This document shows, one piece after another, positions 10,054-22,900 of a DNA stretch of 64,000 nucleotides (position 1 is its first letter; each line of letters opens with the position of its first letter). The translations under genes and the position numbers were made by a program. Below the pieces are notes generated by a model. That model was not told where the DNA came from, ran no database searches, and saw only the letters and a program-made list of their open reading frames with translations. The DNA is from Gaertneriomyces semiglobifer (Eukaryota; Chytridiomycota; Chytridiomycetes; Spizellomycetales; Spizellomycetaceae): assembly GCA_025558075.1 (NCBI GenBank), contig JAHLKF010000039.1, positions 1 to 64,000 on the forward strand, read 5' to 3'.

Positions 10054-11409
10054 GCCATTCTCGCATCGCCGTTTCTGGTACTATGCAAAGTAATCGGCGC
10101 TCCCTTTTGCAAAGAAGGCAGCTTGGCTAAATGTTGCTTCCTGATGCTGAAGGTACAAGTCGAAAGACGAAAGGTAGGCCACTTTGTTGTGTTCCACTAT
10201 TCTGCAACCATGCATGCTCCTATCCGACATACTAGCACGCGTTATGTATACTAATGCAAATACTAGCGCACGAGATATATGTAGTCACATATAATTCACG
10301 CAGCCCAGCTGCAGGGACCTACTGTTTGGTGTTATAGATATGCGCCACGCGGGGTTAGGGCTACCTATTCCGTAATAACCTCTGTGCCATAGACGCGTAC
10401 TCGTGTCAGTTGGCAAATTTCAACAAAGCGACGAGTTTCGGCAAGAATGGCATACCAATACCAATACCGACGATACCGTGGAAGCAGTGGAACCGCACCC
10501 ACCCAGCTCGTCAATTTCAATATCGAAACGCCCCTCGTCAAAGCCATCCAAGTACTTGTAGGAGATGCCATTGCCATTGCCGCCCTTGAATGCCCCGAAT
10601 ACTGGACAAAAACGAAGCGCCCGGGACTAGGTAAACGAGCCCGTTAGCTTTGCCTTTGTGGTGCGTCGCGCGTCTAATAAAAGGCTCCACACATTGTCCA
10701 CAGGCCTCGCCCATCTTCATCCAAGCTGCCGGTGGTCCCAGGGGATGAGTAGCGGGGCAACGGTCACCTTAGTGATTCGGCAAAAGGGCTAGCCAAAGGA
10801 GACTTCCTTACTGGATCATGGAACCTCCGGCGGTGATGGGACTAACACTCTCGCTCTGCGCATAACCTGCTCTCTGTCTTCTGGCCATGCGATGATGGGT
10901 CGACGCTTTCACACGCCGGAGACCCTCGTGAAAAACGGTCACCTTAGTGATTCGGCAATGGGCTAACCAAAGGGGACTTCCTGACTGGAACCTCCGGCGG
11001 TGATGGGACTAACACTCCCGCCCGGCGACTGATCGAGCTGTGCTGTGTGTGAGCGCGTCCATGCTTTCTGTCAGCCACAACATGAATTTGAACATGAACA
11101 ATGGTTGTAGTTGATGCTGTTCTTGTCGATACCTGACGTGACATCTAGTAACTTTCAGCGTATACACGCGCGTTTGTACACTGCCGCAGTTACTGCCAAA
11201 TTTGAAGTTAAAACTAAACTCAACATGAGATGGTCAGGCAAAAGTTGGCGTCAGGGTATTGTCTATTGATTGTACAAATAAAGGACTTCTATACGATTGT
11301 CCGAATAGCTTAAAGTATATACACAGAATCTCAGCCACAACATCAGCAATTGGTATCCTGAGCGCATGAGCGTGAGCTCACGATTGCTTGAATGTTTTTG
11401 ACTGGTTGT
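10054..11409. other. Intergenic with a diverged ~90-bp direct repeat
   Basis: No gene is supported. The segments 10760-10850 and 10935-11017 are imperfect copies, beginning ACGGTCACCTTAGTGATTCG and ending GGGACTAACACTC; the first has a few extra bases inside. Confidence 0.6.
10760..11017 (+). repeat. Direct repeat pair, ~83-91 bp
   Basis: Two copies, 10760-10850 and 10935-11017, separated by 84 bp, differ by an insertion and scattered substitutions. No coding frame crosses both. Confidence 0.8.
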
Positions 11410-12465
11410 TCAATGGCCCATCACCATTGGAGTTCCCCAACGACCGCCTTCAGTCATGAAACTCGCAGATCGAGGTAAGTAAAGGTTTTGCCTTGGAGCA
11501 AACGACGATACCAAGGACGACTGGCCATTGACTGATGTTGGAGTGACGGGGCTTGGAATATAAATGTAGCTTCTCATCTTCTTCTCGGTAAACTGTTCAG
11601 TCATGTACTCCATGGCTTTAAGCTTCTCCATGTCAGCTCGTTTGGCGGCCAGTTCCATTTCTTTGCGCTCGGCAGTCTCAACAAAGGACGAAAGCTTCTC
11701 AACCCAGCGGCTCCACTCAAGTTCACCAACTTCCAATCGATAGTTGAAAGCGTGAAGCGTATCGAACTCGGCTTGATTCAGAGAGGCAGTCGGCACTCCT
11801 GCTACTCCAGCCCACGCAGCATTGGTAAACCGTTCATCGTCGGCGTACTTGTTCGCGAGGACAAGGCAAACAAGCAGTGCGAGGCGGGCAGAATCGTCTT
11901 GCAGCAAGATCGAGCCTTCAGGAAGCTTGCTGCGACAAAGAGCAAGACGGGAGAGATAGTATAACGCGAGGACAACTATCGGCGAAGAGATCTGAGTAGA
12001 GTGAAGTAATGGAGTAATTTGTTCGCGAAACTTGCTGAGCGGGGGAAGCAGCTTGGGTAGACACTGATGTGACCATATCAGCAGGACAAGGAGCGATGTG
12101 AGCGTGGTGTGTTGGTGAAGTAGTTGTCCTGTTGGCGGGGCAGGTAGTTGTGCGGTGAGGGAGTAGCTGTTCTGCGGAACAGGCGGCGTGGAGTAGGAGA
12201 AACTCATCTGCATTGGAGACGAGTTGTCTGCCACAAGGGTCGGGGTAGAGTAGGAGGATGGCGTTGGATAGGTCGGTTCGGCGGAAGGGGCAAATGACGC
12301 CGGCTGTCGTCTTTCACTGTAGTCATACTGCGGTGCTGTGGATGGCAAACCCTGTTGCCTCTGTTTCTGCTGCACGGCCCGCAAGAAGCACGGAGTAGAG
12401 GCAAAGGCGGCATGCAGTGGCAAGTAGTTGCTCATCATCGGCGGCGACGGGAGAGCACTATGCAT
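11410..12465 (-). CDS. Cyclin, Pho80/Pcl (Clg1-like) type
   Basis: An intronless 351-aa protein. The start is the first ATG in the frame. A Pro/Ser/Thr/Gln-rich N-terminal third precedes the cyclin box in the middle. The box is recognised by LLVCLVLANKYADD followed by W-x-G-V-A-G-V, then LNQAEFDTLHAFNYRLEV, the arrangement of fungal PCL/PHO80-family cyclins that pair with Pho85-type CDKs. A charged, helical, Lys/Glu-rich segment follows the box, then a Ser/Pro tail. Predicted role: regulatory subunit of a Pho85-like kinase, in morphogenesis, nutrient or cell-cycle control. It is closest in style to Clg1/Pcl members with long low-complexity N-termini. Its upstream region has TG/CA dinucleotide runs. 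Confidence 0.85.
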   Translation of the reverse strand: MHSALPSPPMMSNYLPLHAAFASTPCFLRAVQQKQRQQGLPSTAPQYDYSERRQPASFAPSAEPTYPTPSSYSTPTLVADNSSPMQMSFSYSTPPVPQNSYSLTAQLPAPPTGQLLHQHTTLTSLLVLLIWSHQCLPKLLPPLSKFREQITPLLHSTQISSPIVVLALYYLSRLALCRSKLPEGSILLQDDSARLALLVCLVLANKYADDERFTNAAWAGVAGVPTASLNQAEFDTLHAFNYRLEVGELEWSRWVEKLSSFVETAERKEMELAAKRADMEKLKAMEYMTEQFTEKKMRSYIYIPSPVTPTSVNGQSSLVSSFAPRQNLYLPRSASFMTEGGRWGTPMVMGH

Positions 12466-15400
12466 GGGTAAAGACGGCGTGTGTATATGTATGTGTGTGT
12501 ATATGTACGAATATATTATGTGCAAGTAAGAGGAAGGGGGCCACAGGCAAGCTCACGACCTTTTAATGCTGCGCTGTGTGTGCAAGTGGGTCAACACATT
12601 TTGTATGTAGGTTTAAAAAATCCTACGAGGTATGTGTTCGTGTTGTTGGCAAGGAGGGGGGGCGTAGGGCAAAAAGTCCGCTCATGATGGAAAAGGAAGG
12701 CAGACGTAACGCCGGGATCGTAAACCCACCCACTCCACTCTTCATCCACACACATATTCACAGATACGCCCCGCCCGCCGATGGGAGTGTGTGTGTGTGT
12801 GTGTGTCTGGGTGTGTGGGCGTGTGTGTGTGTGTGTGTTGCGTGCCAAGCTGAGCTGATTGATTGTGAATTCAATGGAATGAAGTCGGTGACTCGGGAAA
12901 GAAGGAAAAGAAGGAAAAAGGGGAGAGAGATTCATCATCATCAAAGGGATAGAATTTGGTTTTGGGTAAAAGTTACTTGTCAAACTTCCCCCCGCCCCGC
13001 CCGCCCCCGAGTTTGTGGGTCGGTGGACAGATGGATCGGAGTTATTGACAAGGAGCAGGAGGGTGGGCGGCCGGGGATGGGGTGGGGCCGGTATGGCATG
13101 GGAAGGAGGGAGCAATAATAGGTACCACTCCAGTAGAATTATCATGAATCATGATAATGGGGTAATAATAACAATAATAATAGTAATTGCTTTTGGGCGG
13201 GTTGGTTGTGAGAGGTACGACCCACTGACCTTTCTGGGCTGCGGTCGCGCAGATGCTTCGATTGGATCATTGATCTGGACTGGCGATTGATCATCCGGTT
13301 CCCCCGGTCCCATCCAGCCAGCGCCATCCACGTTCCGAAAATTCCTCATTTACTTTGCTTTACCCATATCTCAGCAAACGCGGCCTAAAAAAAAAGGGCG
13401 TTGGTGTGTGCGTGTGACTGGGTTGTGTCTCTTTCAAATTCACCCCTCGTTCGGCTGATTTTCTTGTCCCAGCAAAACCAACACCCACCTTGCCCCGGGT
13501 TTGCTGGTCCTATTTGCGTGGCATGCCCCCCAATTCAATACACGATAATTTCAATTCTGGCTGTGTGTGTTGTGATGTGAAAGAAACGGATCCCTCCCCA
13601 AAATTGACACGATGATACCTCGGCCGCCCCCGGCCCACCACCAACTAACCCACCGGCCAAACCATGATGAATGAATGACCGTGACCCAACCCACCACCAC
13701 CACACCAAAGCACCCAACCACCGATCCACTGCTTCGGTTCCGGCATGTCATCATTGTCAGCGGACAAAGGGAACAATCTGATCTGTTTCTCTTTGCATCA
13801 CAAAAAAACCCAAAACGTAAAATTCAAAACTGCGCATGCTTGGTATTACTAGTAGTACAACACCGGCGATCCCGTCCCACCCACATTGACACATGGACAA
13901 ATGAACATTGCCCAGCCGAACCGCGGGAAAACCGGAGTAAGGAGGGACGCATTCTGAATTTTGGTGGATGGCAATCAAAAAAAAAACGGAAGGGCAAAGA
14001 AAGAAAAGGAACAGCAGAATTGTGTGTCCACAACGCGTTGTGCCGTGATCATGCGCCGCCTATTAGTTAAGAATGATATCTCAATTTACTCGTGGTCCCA
14101 GCCGCCGCCGGGTCTGTTTGTTATGATGCCGTGTGTGTCTCTTGTGCCGAGCATTGGGTGCGTGATGAAGAAGAAACGCAATTATTAGGGAACCGGCCCA
14201 CGCAGCGGCACCGTCCCAGTCGCTAAATTCATCCAACGAAATACATCCATGATCCGGCTGACCGGGTCAAGCGGCCATACGCGCCGGGATCCGTGGAGAA
14301 ACACCCTCTCGCCCGTGAAAGGGTCCATGCGAACTGTCCGTCCAAGTGGCGAAGGGGTGTCTTACCGGAGCTTTGCTTGGCACGGGAATTTGTTTGTGAC
14401 AAATGCCCGTTAGAACCACACTCACATGCAAACGCGACCGTTCTATCTATATGCATTTGTACTCAGCGCCCCATTCTTGTGTGACCTGCTGTGTGAAATC
14501 GTTCATTGAGAGTATCATATATGCCAATTCCGAGCCGTCGGGTGGGTAATAATTATGGGCTGGTCCTTTCCAGAACTCCGATATCTTGGGGCCTCGGCAG
14601 ATGTCGTGGGCGGCGCACCTTAAACAATAGGCGTAATGATAGGATGCTGATGCTGTTACGCGTCGCAGCCGGGGGCCAAACTGCCTGCCAATACCGAAAA
14701 TTGGTTCGGCGGCAAATATCCACTGTTATGACCTCCGATGTTGAAAATTAAGTAACATGATACCGCAAATCGAAACAAGGTTGAAAATGATACCATATAA
14801 CTCATGGATACAGCTGCAAACCGAATTCCATGGTTTCGGGTTTGAACGGTGTCCATCTCGCCAACCATTTGTTGCCGCGTCAAAGTCGCAATGGCGGCTG
14901 ACCAACGGATCGGCTAAACAATCGATCCTCTTCCAAGTGCATTCTTTTAGTTTTGTTTCCGGAGGCTTTCACTCGTGACGCCGCTGATGCGAACGCAAAC
15001 AAATGTGTCCATGGGCATTGGGCAAAAACAATACCCATGCCTTGGCTTTTCTTGTTGGACAGGTGAAAAGTGAATGAACTCCAAAGAACAATCGATCACC
15101 AATGTGACGGCTCAGATCTCAGCCTTGATCTCGTATCATGAAAACCCAGCGGAGTTGTGACCGCAGGCATGTGCGACCAGAGAGTTCACCCGGGTCTTCT
15201 CGGCGAATATTGCGTTGTCAACATGCATAGCGACAAAACCTTATCGTTGTGTAACGATAACACGCTCCTCGCCAATTGTTACATCAGTGGAGAACCTTTT
15301 CCTTTGAGTTTGCTGTGGCTGACTCGTTAACCACTGACGTGTCAGGAAGCGAAATTGTTCACTATCATCTGCATCTTTCCCAACCGCATGTCCGCGCAGA

Positions 15401-16578
15401 AGTGCTGCGGCTGAGCCGCCGTCCATGGATGTGTGTCAGTTGGCATGATCGCTTTGAACCGTCAACGTGCTAAATTCCACGATCACAGCATCGCTGGCGT
15501 CATTGCCCTACGATTAAGATGCTGACTCTCTGATTGAGTGTCAGCATGACACTGCCTGCTTGCATTATTCGCATTGTTCTGGTTGATGCTGGTGGGGTGG
15601 CTCGCCGTTGGATCTTTTGGACCTGAACGTCTTCGCTAAACAGAAGGTCGATGAATCAGCAGCAGCTCACTGATAACGACCACACTCCCTTTCGTCAGGG
15701 CCGCTTTTGACACAGGGAAGGCATCATCATTGACTGCACGAGCCACCTGAAGGGTATGGAACGGTCCTCTGTCTTGTTCTTCTTCCCTCCGTCCTTGGTG
15801 AACGCATCACTGAACACGATACGTGTTCGCAAGCGTCTCCGTCTGTGACAAAGACGGTTACGGTTCCGGTGGCTCCTGCAACGCTCCAAGTTCTGACGTT
15901 GGCCTGTGGTGACTACAAAGTGGTCCTGAACCTCCTGTTCGGAATGACAACAGCAACCGTAGTTTGGCAGTTGGCCCGGTCATTGCTGGTGGGCGTGCTT
16001 GCGTGTAGGGTCTGGGATGGGAGGCAGCCAATCTGAATGCTCTGCCCACGGCCTTGCTGTGACCCTGGTAAAATAATCACATTTCCATCCGGACCCCGGT
16101 ATATGCGCGCAGAGACTGACTAGGTGGATGTTCGACCAGTAATGTCTGCCCAGTTTGCAGAAGCATGAGAACTTGCACAATCTGAAGGTTGAAGCGGCGA
16201 AGGCGCCATTTGGCCTACACTGCGCGTTACCGACTGTCTTGCTCACCCTGCCAGTCCGATTTTCCGGCAATGCCTAGCAGCGAAACGTGTTTCACGCAAG
16301 GCATTGGCGCCAGACTACCGCTGGTCTTGGCTTCGCACTCTATCATTACACGGGCACCCGGAGCGCCGCGCCATCTTTGGAAAGATCCACATATTTTGCC
16401 GGTTCTAGGATGTCGGTTTGTCGCCTGAGTAGAATTCGTTGAGACGCACCATGCGGGTTGAACGGCGGTGTTTGGTTGTCAGGCACTAAGATCTCAGTCG
16501 CTGGAGTCGCTTTGACGGCAATGCAATTTGGCGGCGTCTCGCGGATTAATCTTGCAAGGCCTATCCCGTCGAAACGCT
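12466..16578. other. Gene-poor region, low-complexity
   Basis: No exon chain was found. Features seen: GT/TG runs at 12480-12500 and 12787-12838 upstream of the cyclin, purine-rich tracts at 12895-12940 and 13975-14010, and a C-rich patch at 13620-13720. The rest looks like unconstrained intergenic DNA. Confidence 0.45.
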
Positions 16579-16912
16579 CGAGTTTGCTACTAGGTCCGCG
16601 GTCCGTTCTGCCAACCGATACTCGTAAGCCTTAGTTCGTATCGTCACTACCCGACAAAAAGCACGAGTTTCCTACTAGTTCTGCGGTCCATTTTGCAAAC
16701 GGATGTTCTCAAACCTTAATTCGTATCGGCACTACCCGTCAAAAAGCACGAGTTTCCTCGTTCCGCGGTCCGTTCTGCAAACCGATGTTCTTAAGCCTTG
16801 GCTCGTATCGACACTGCACGCCAAAAGCACGAGTTTCCTACCAGTTCAGCAGTTCGTCCTGCCCCGATGTTCATAAATCAGTTCATATGGACGGACTCTC
16901 GTGTTTTCGACG
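16579..16912 (+). repeat. Tandem repeat, ~85-bp unit, four diverged copies
   Basis: The word CGAGTTT recurs at 16579, 16664, 16749 and 16830, giving spacings of 85, 85 and 81. Each unit then carries a GCGGTCCRTTYTGC-like block, a GATRYTC..AAGCCTT block and a TCGTATCG block. Copies are about 80% alike, so it is an old array. Confidence 0.85.
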
Positions 16913-19900
16913 AGGCTTTACCTTTCCATGTACCATCCTTCATTACTCCATCCTATTTAAGAAACGTCTCGTACATTCAGTTGAATGACGGAAAGTCCAC
17001 CCTCAGTCGAGCTCCACATTTTTTCGCCAGGCAGTCTATGCGTTGAAGTGGAAAGATCCCAGATGTCGCCGCGGCGAACAGTCGGCCATGAGACTCGAAT
17101 ACTCGCTACTGTGAATGGTCCCTATCATCCCTACGATTAAAAATTTATCTCGTCTGCATCGCCATGTTGCCATTACCTGAATTAGAGTCAATTACCCATC
17201 GTAGCTCTGCCATGAACGTTCTGGCGCTCTCACATATCCTCACCGCGGCAGAAAGTCGATAAGGGTGAGCTGGCAACACTGGCGCCTTATTGGCAATCCC
17301 CTTCTGTCAATTGGGCGACTCCCCAGTCGTTGTGAGAAATACGGTGTTTCCATAGCGATCGCTTCCGTGGGAAAGTAACGTTCCCAGGAGAGATTTCTTT
17401 GGAGAACGTACATGTGTGTGTATGAGACGAGACATCTCGGCTACATTCGAGTCCTATATGCTGCGGCATATTGAAACCCAGCATCCAACTCCGGTCGCCC
17501 ATTGTGCTGGCGGAGCATTTTGCGTATATATAGGCGTATGTACGTTTGCACGCCCCACTTCGCGTCTCCCCGATCTTGGGGACGCACATCGAGCGAGTAT
17601 CGCGACGGTTCTCAGATGACAGACGGTTGGTGTCATGCAAGTTAGCTGCTCGCAGTCCACCTTCCATTATGTTAACCTTTTGATGGTCCGCCACGTACGG
17701 ACCGACGACACTTAGCAACAACCTGTTACGTTCAATTGTAAGTGTACTATTCAAACGGAGAATCGCGAAGGTGCAAGTATCCAAGGTGTAAGCAAGCAGC
17801 AGACCACGAGGAAGCATCTCGAGCTGCCGTGGCACCGACAGTCCAAGTGGATCAAGGTCAACTACGAGTTACGGCTCCATGTGAACCGACTAGTCTCTAG
17901 CGACTGGAGATGCGCTGACGCTTTCGACTACATGGGCCTGCGAGAGAAGGAGCACAGGAACACACTGTAGACCGTTAATGTATCCTGAAATGTGGGCTTC
18001 AGTGGGCGCAAGTTCAATGTTTGTTGAAGTGAGGGACAACCGTAACACCATTGACAACCGAAACCCATTTCCAGCTATCGATTGCCGACAGCAACGATGC
18101 CGTTGGTCGAGTCCAATCGGACGAGGCAAATTCGAAAGCGCAAACACGAGGATTGGTCGTGATGACCGAAGCGTTTGGGCGGATGATAACCGCCACATGC
18201 CTGCATATCAGGAAAACAACAATGCGCGTCGGCATCGGTGGCCGGTGGGAAATGCCGCTTTTACGTGTTGCCCTTGGTGATTGCAAAACATGGTTGAAAA
18301 AAGCCGTCTGCTTATCCGGGTGTTGACGGCTCGCTTGATGAGGTTTACCCTGTTTATCACAGAACCACAGGACGAGCCGCGTTGAACAGGGGCCAAAACA
18401 GGACGTCCTACCGTTGACCACGACATGGCAGGTTTCCAGCCATCCAACCACTACTCTGATCAGAGGTTGTATGACACGTGGAACGCACAATTTGAGGGAA
18501 CAAACATTGAAGCTAAGTCGGCGTAGGTTGAAATTGATACGCTGCGCACAGCATGATGCTCGTCGTTACCACGGGTGGTTGGTCGCAATTCGCCGCGATA
18601 TGTTCTGTTCATGTGCATGGACGAGACTGACACCAACTACTGATGGGAGTCAATTGGACATGAAAAGAGATAAAGATACTGCCTACATCAAAAAAAGAAT
18701 CAAACATGAGTGGGAAGGTGGGGCAGACTTATGCAACCCACCATGAAATGCGGCTAGGTTTCAATGTCAGATGGGATCAAGGAGAACTGACATTATGAGA
18801 AATCCAGTGGAAGGAAGGCTTTGAAGGCATGAAGGCAGCGGATGGTGTCCGCCCAGTTCGTCAAACTCATACCCAAAGCATGGCCTATTCACAGATAACA
18901 GACCTAGCCCGTGTGAGCCCTTTCTGGGAGTCGACCTCCTCGTGCAAAATGGAATGCGTCTTTGAGGTATAGTCGAGAACCGTGTCAAAGGTTCGGCCGC
19001 AAATAGGAGGATACCGACTACGCCTGACGTGTACTCCCTTTTTGAGATTGGACGGGACCATGTTTTGACCACAGAGGACTACCCACTCCATTCCCACGTC
19101 ACCAAACAGACCCCCGATCAGAAATCAAAAACCGAGCGTTGAGACGCAGCTCGACCCTCCACCCTTTTTCATACGCAAGTACATCAACCAGATCTGTCCT
19201 GCGAGTGTTACCGACCAAGATTATTCGAATGTGAAATGGACTGCAATGTCAAAGACTGTGCTGTCAGCGCAGCGACGGTATCGCAAGATTACCGGCTCCC
19301 TTGGGAAAATGAACTATCGCCGGATCATGTCCCTCGTTTCGGGTAAGCCCACGCCATTCCCTGTTACATCCACATGACGATACCACTGCTTGGGACATAC
19401 CATGAAGCTAGTACACCCAACGTGAAGAATGTAACATACTCGGGGGGTCGGTTCACGCTCTCGTGCGTTACTAAACGTGCAGGAACCGGAGTGCAATCGC
19501 AGGAGGTGTAGTGGCTCTGTTTAGTGAAGTGGAAATGCAGTTACCGGAGAGAAAGTAGGTGGGGCCGCTGCTAAAGGTGAGTGCATTATGGATCATTGGT
19601 TTATTTACTTTCGGTGCCCATGAGAGGTTCATCCAAAGCGTGAGAAATTTCAAGTAGCGGAGCTGTCCTTCCTGCCGAGAACAGATGTATTATAACTCCC
19701 ATAATAACAAACAACCCCTTTGACAACATTTCTCAATTCAAACCGCACATCCGACGGACAAACAAATACAAATGTATCCTGCGTAATCAAAATATACTCC
19801 TCCCAACTCTGCCAGACCGTCATAGGATCCTTGAATCGTCCACTTTCGTTGTATGGATGATCAAGCACGCCGTGTCATTCGCTACGGGCTATCAACGGTG

Positions 19901-22900
19901 GCTAACAATTAGCGGAATCGTCGGATTCCAGCGAAAGAGCAACAACACTCCTAGAGTACGATGTTACAGGCTTCTGCCGGGAATTCATCATTCGTAATGT
20001 TTGAAGCAACTTTTTCAGCGACCAAAGTACGGTCAAACGACGACCTAAACGAAGTGTGACGCATCCAAAGCGTCATTCTTCCACAACAAAAACAATACAC
20101 GCAATGTGCATCTCATTCATAACCTGTTTCCCGATATTGGGGACGTGTTGTTCCCCCGCCCGCACGCAAGTGGATGATTATTCCACCCGGTTTGCGCATC
20201 CCAGCAACTATAGAGTGTGACCATACAAACAGACAAACCCCACATTCGTATGCGTGTCGTCCATGCAAATCATAGATCCGCATCATGTCGTACTGGCATA
20301 TCCTCCCAAGCCAGCAGCCATAGGCCCACCCCAAGTCATTTTGGATCAACTAAAACCCGGCTCCTGCCCAATTTGGGCATCCATATATGTAACACACAAC
20401 CCGGTCCACTTCCGGTTTATAAGGGATGGCAACTTTTCGTGCAAATCGCTTGTCTCGAGTGGTTTCAGGAGAGTTATCCAAGCAAGTCCAGTCTTGTACG
20501 TACTCTCTTTCTCTTTCTCTCTCTCCAGGTGTACACGTTTCGCATGACGCGATCTCACACGCCCATACGGTTTGCTGGCAGCAGATCCACCTCACACTCT
20601 TCCATTCAACGATTCCATCGTTCCCTTCCAATTCGAGAAGCCCCCGCTCCCAAACATTCTCGAGCCTCGTAGGACGCATGCACAACCTGATTCCGCCAAA
20701 CCAGCCAAGCAGTACCCACAAGTTTTCCCAACCCTCCCGCGCTTCAACCATCCCACACCAACATCTATCAGCTTCCCACACGTTTCCACAAACACCGCAC
20801 GCAATCCTGCTTCCCTGTCTATACACACGTTTTCTCACCGAAACGCCGACGACAGAAACCCAACGTCAATTCACCCTCTCTCCAAACCATCATCCATCCG
20901 TTCCTTGACCCACACATTCCCACCACGCAAACTACGTCACACAGATATACCTGTATTTCGCACATACGTTGGGGACGTTGAACGGTCCCGCCATGATGGA
21001 CAAACTCCACCTCGTCCGATCACTTATACGATTTCTCATTGGGAGTCCATGGATCGAAGCTCTAGATCTAAGCCATTCATTCTAACCACATGACCCTTCT
21101 GCAACAAAGTGCAGACCTGGGCGTGCAAGTAGAACCTCAGCATTCAAATCACCAACCCATTCACACAGTCTTCATGGCAAGCCGTTGCATGTCGCATCCG
21201 TCACACCCAGACAAACAAAAACTCACCCCCAAAGCGCATACTCTCTAAGCTTTCTCACTTGGTTGAAACTTTTGAAAGTCACCCACTTCAAATTCTTCCG
21301 AACAGAACCCCGCAACCAAGTGGGGGCGTGCGTGCTAAATACAGGGTACTTATAAATCACACATGTCCACATACTCTCTCATCTGCAATACACAAAGCAT
21401 CTTCTTGTTCACAAGATTACTTTCCGTCTCAACTCCCATCACATCAGGTCCAGACGGATATCACACTGCGCAGGTTCCCTGATGTGGTTTTCAACACCAG
21501 ATGCCATGACACGTTCCACTTTCCCGGCTCACGTGGAACCGTCGAACGTGACGCCGCAAAGCAAAGCGTCTCACTCACGTTTACCATATGACCGATCCTA
21601 CTTTACCCCTTCATGCGTCCGTAACCTGTCAACAAGGCCCACTGTCTTACCTCCATCACACGTCCCGCTCGTGTACGTTGCGTCACAGCGACGTAGTACT
21701 TTAACGACCATATCCCGACCCCACTCAGACCTCATAACCCCCCAACCCAAATACGTGCATCGAACGGGTAACGGACAAACATATCCACGCACGTATCTCA
21801 TGCGTTGAAAAACGAGACATGTTCCTTTTTGGCGTGGGAACTGTCTCCCAGTGATCTCCACGCACACCAGCTGGTTTGATTGACAGTCGGGGACCTCGCC
21901 AGTCCTAATCATACTCACCACTTCCTCATCCTCAAGTAACGTAAATGCGGGGACCACACAGAGACCCCTTGACAGAGCTCCAACACCTCATACCACCTTG
22001 CCACGTTTCCTTCACATCCACCACCAATCACAAGACCGATCAATTACACTCGACGTCCACACGTTCATACGAGGGTTCCCAAGACGACTCGGTGTATACT
22101 CTCTTGACATGGTCAGGCGCATCCTGCACATACCTCGTTCCTGTTTGCTCTCACGGCATCTTTTTATTCTTTACTCGCATGATCTCGGACCCGTCAATCA
22201 CATCCCGTGTTCTGAATATCAAGAGGTTGTCAAAGATGACTTACCGTATTACACGACAAAAAGACTCGTCAAGCAAATGTGGCGTCATGGTTAGATGACA
22301 GGGATACGTGGTCAGCTTGTTACTCATCTATCCTTGCATAGGTAATACCTATGGTTCGTTAGGCCGCTTCCTTCCGTTTGAATCTCGCAGGATTCCCATA
22401 CGCGCCAGTCGACGGCCACAGTGTCTATATATATATAAGTCTGCAGGCCCTAGCCGTGCGCGCAGCAACATGAATTTGAGCAGGACGAACACGACACGAC
22501 CGTTTGTGGGAAAGGAACACACCACGCGGTTGAATTGACCATGCATAGGAATGGAATACTGGGCCCCAGCTGGTTGTGTGTTCCCGCAACATTGTAAAGT
22601 CTAGATCTGGATTTCCTTGTATAACATTGCATACACATCCGCCGCTCAATTTCAAGCCAATACTTTAGCTTTTCCCATGAAGCTTGTTTGTTCTCCCCTC
22701 CTTTTCACTTCTTCCGGACAAACACATGCAAAGTATATACACAATTCAATCTCTCGAAAGTTACTTATCCATGTCTTTAGATCTATACAAGATATGTATC
22801 TCCTGTAATTCCATCAGCACATGCACTCACAGGTACTTTTTCCCACACACACCGCATTTTCGACTTAGGGTTAGGGTTATGCTTATGTAACTGCCAGTGG

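Noticed and set aside
20217..21093. Several overlapping 100-170 codon frames, both strands
   Set aside because: A consequence of the G-poor, C/A-rich composition, which removes stops. Protein texture is random Ser/Pro/Thr/His.
22865..22876. TTAGGGTTAGGG
   Set aside because: Only two units, in the middle of unique sequence; not a telomere or a clear interstitial tract.
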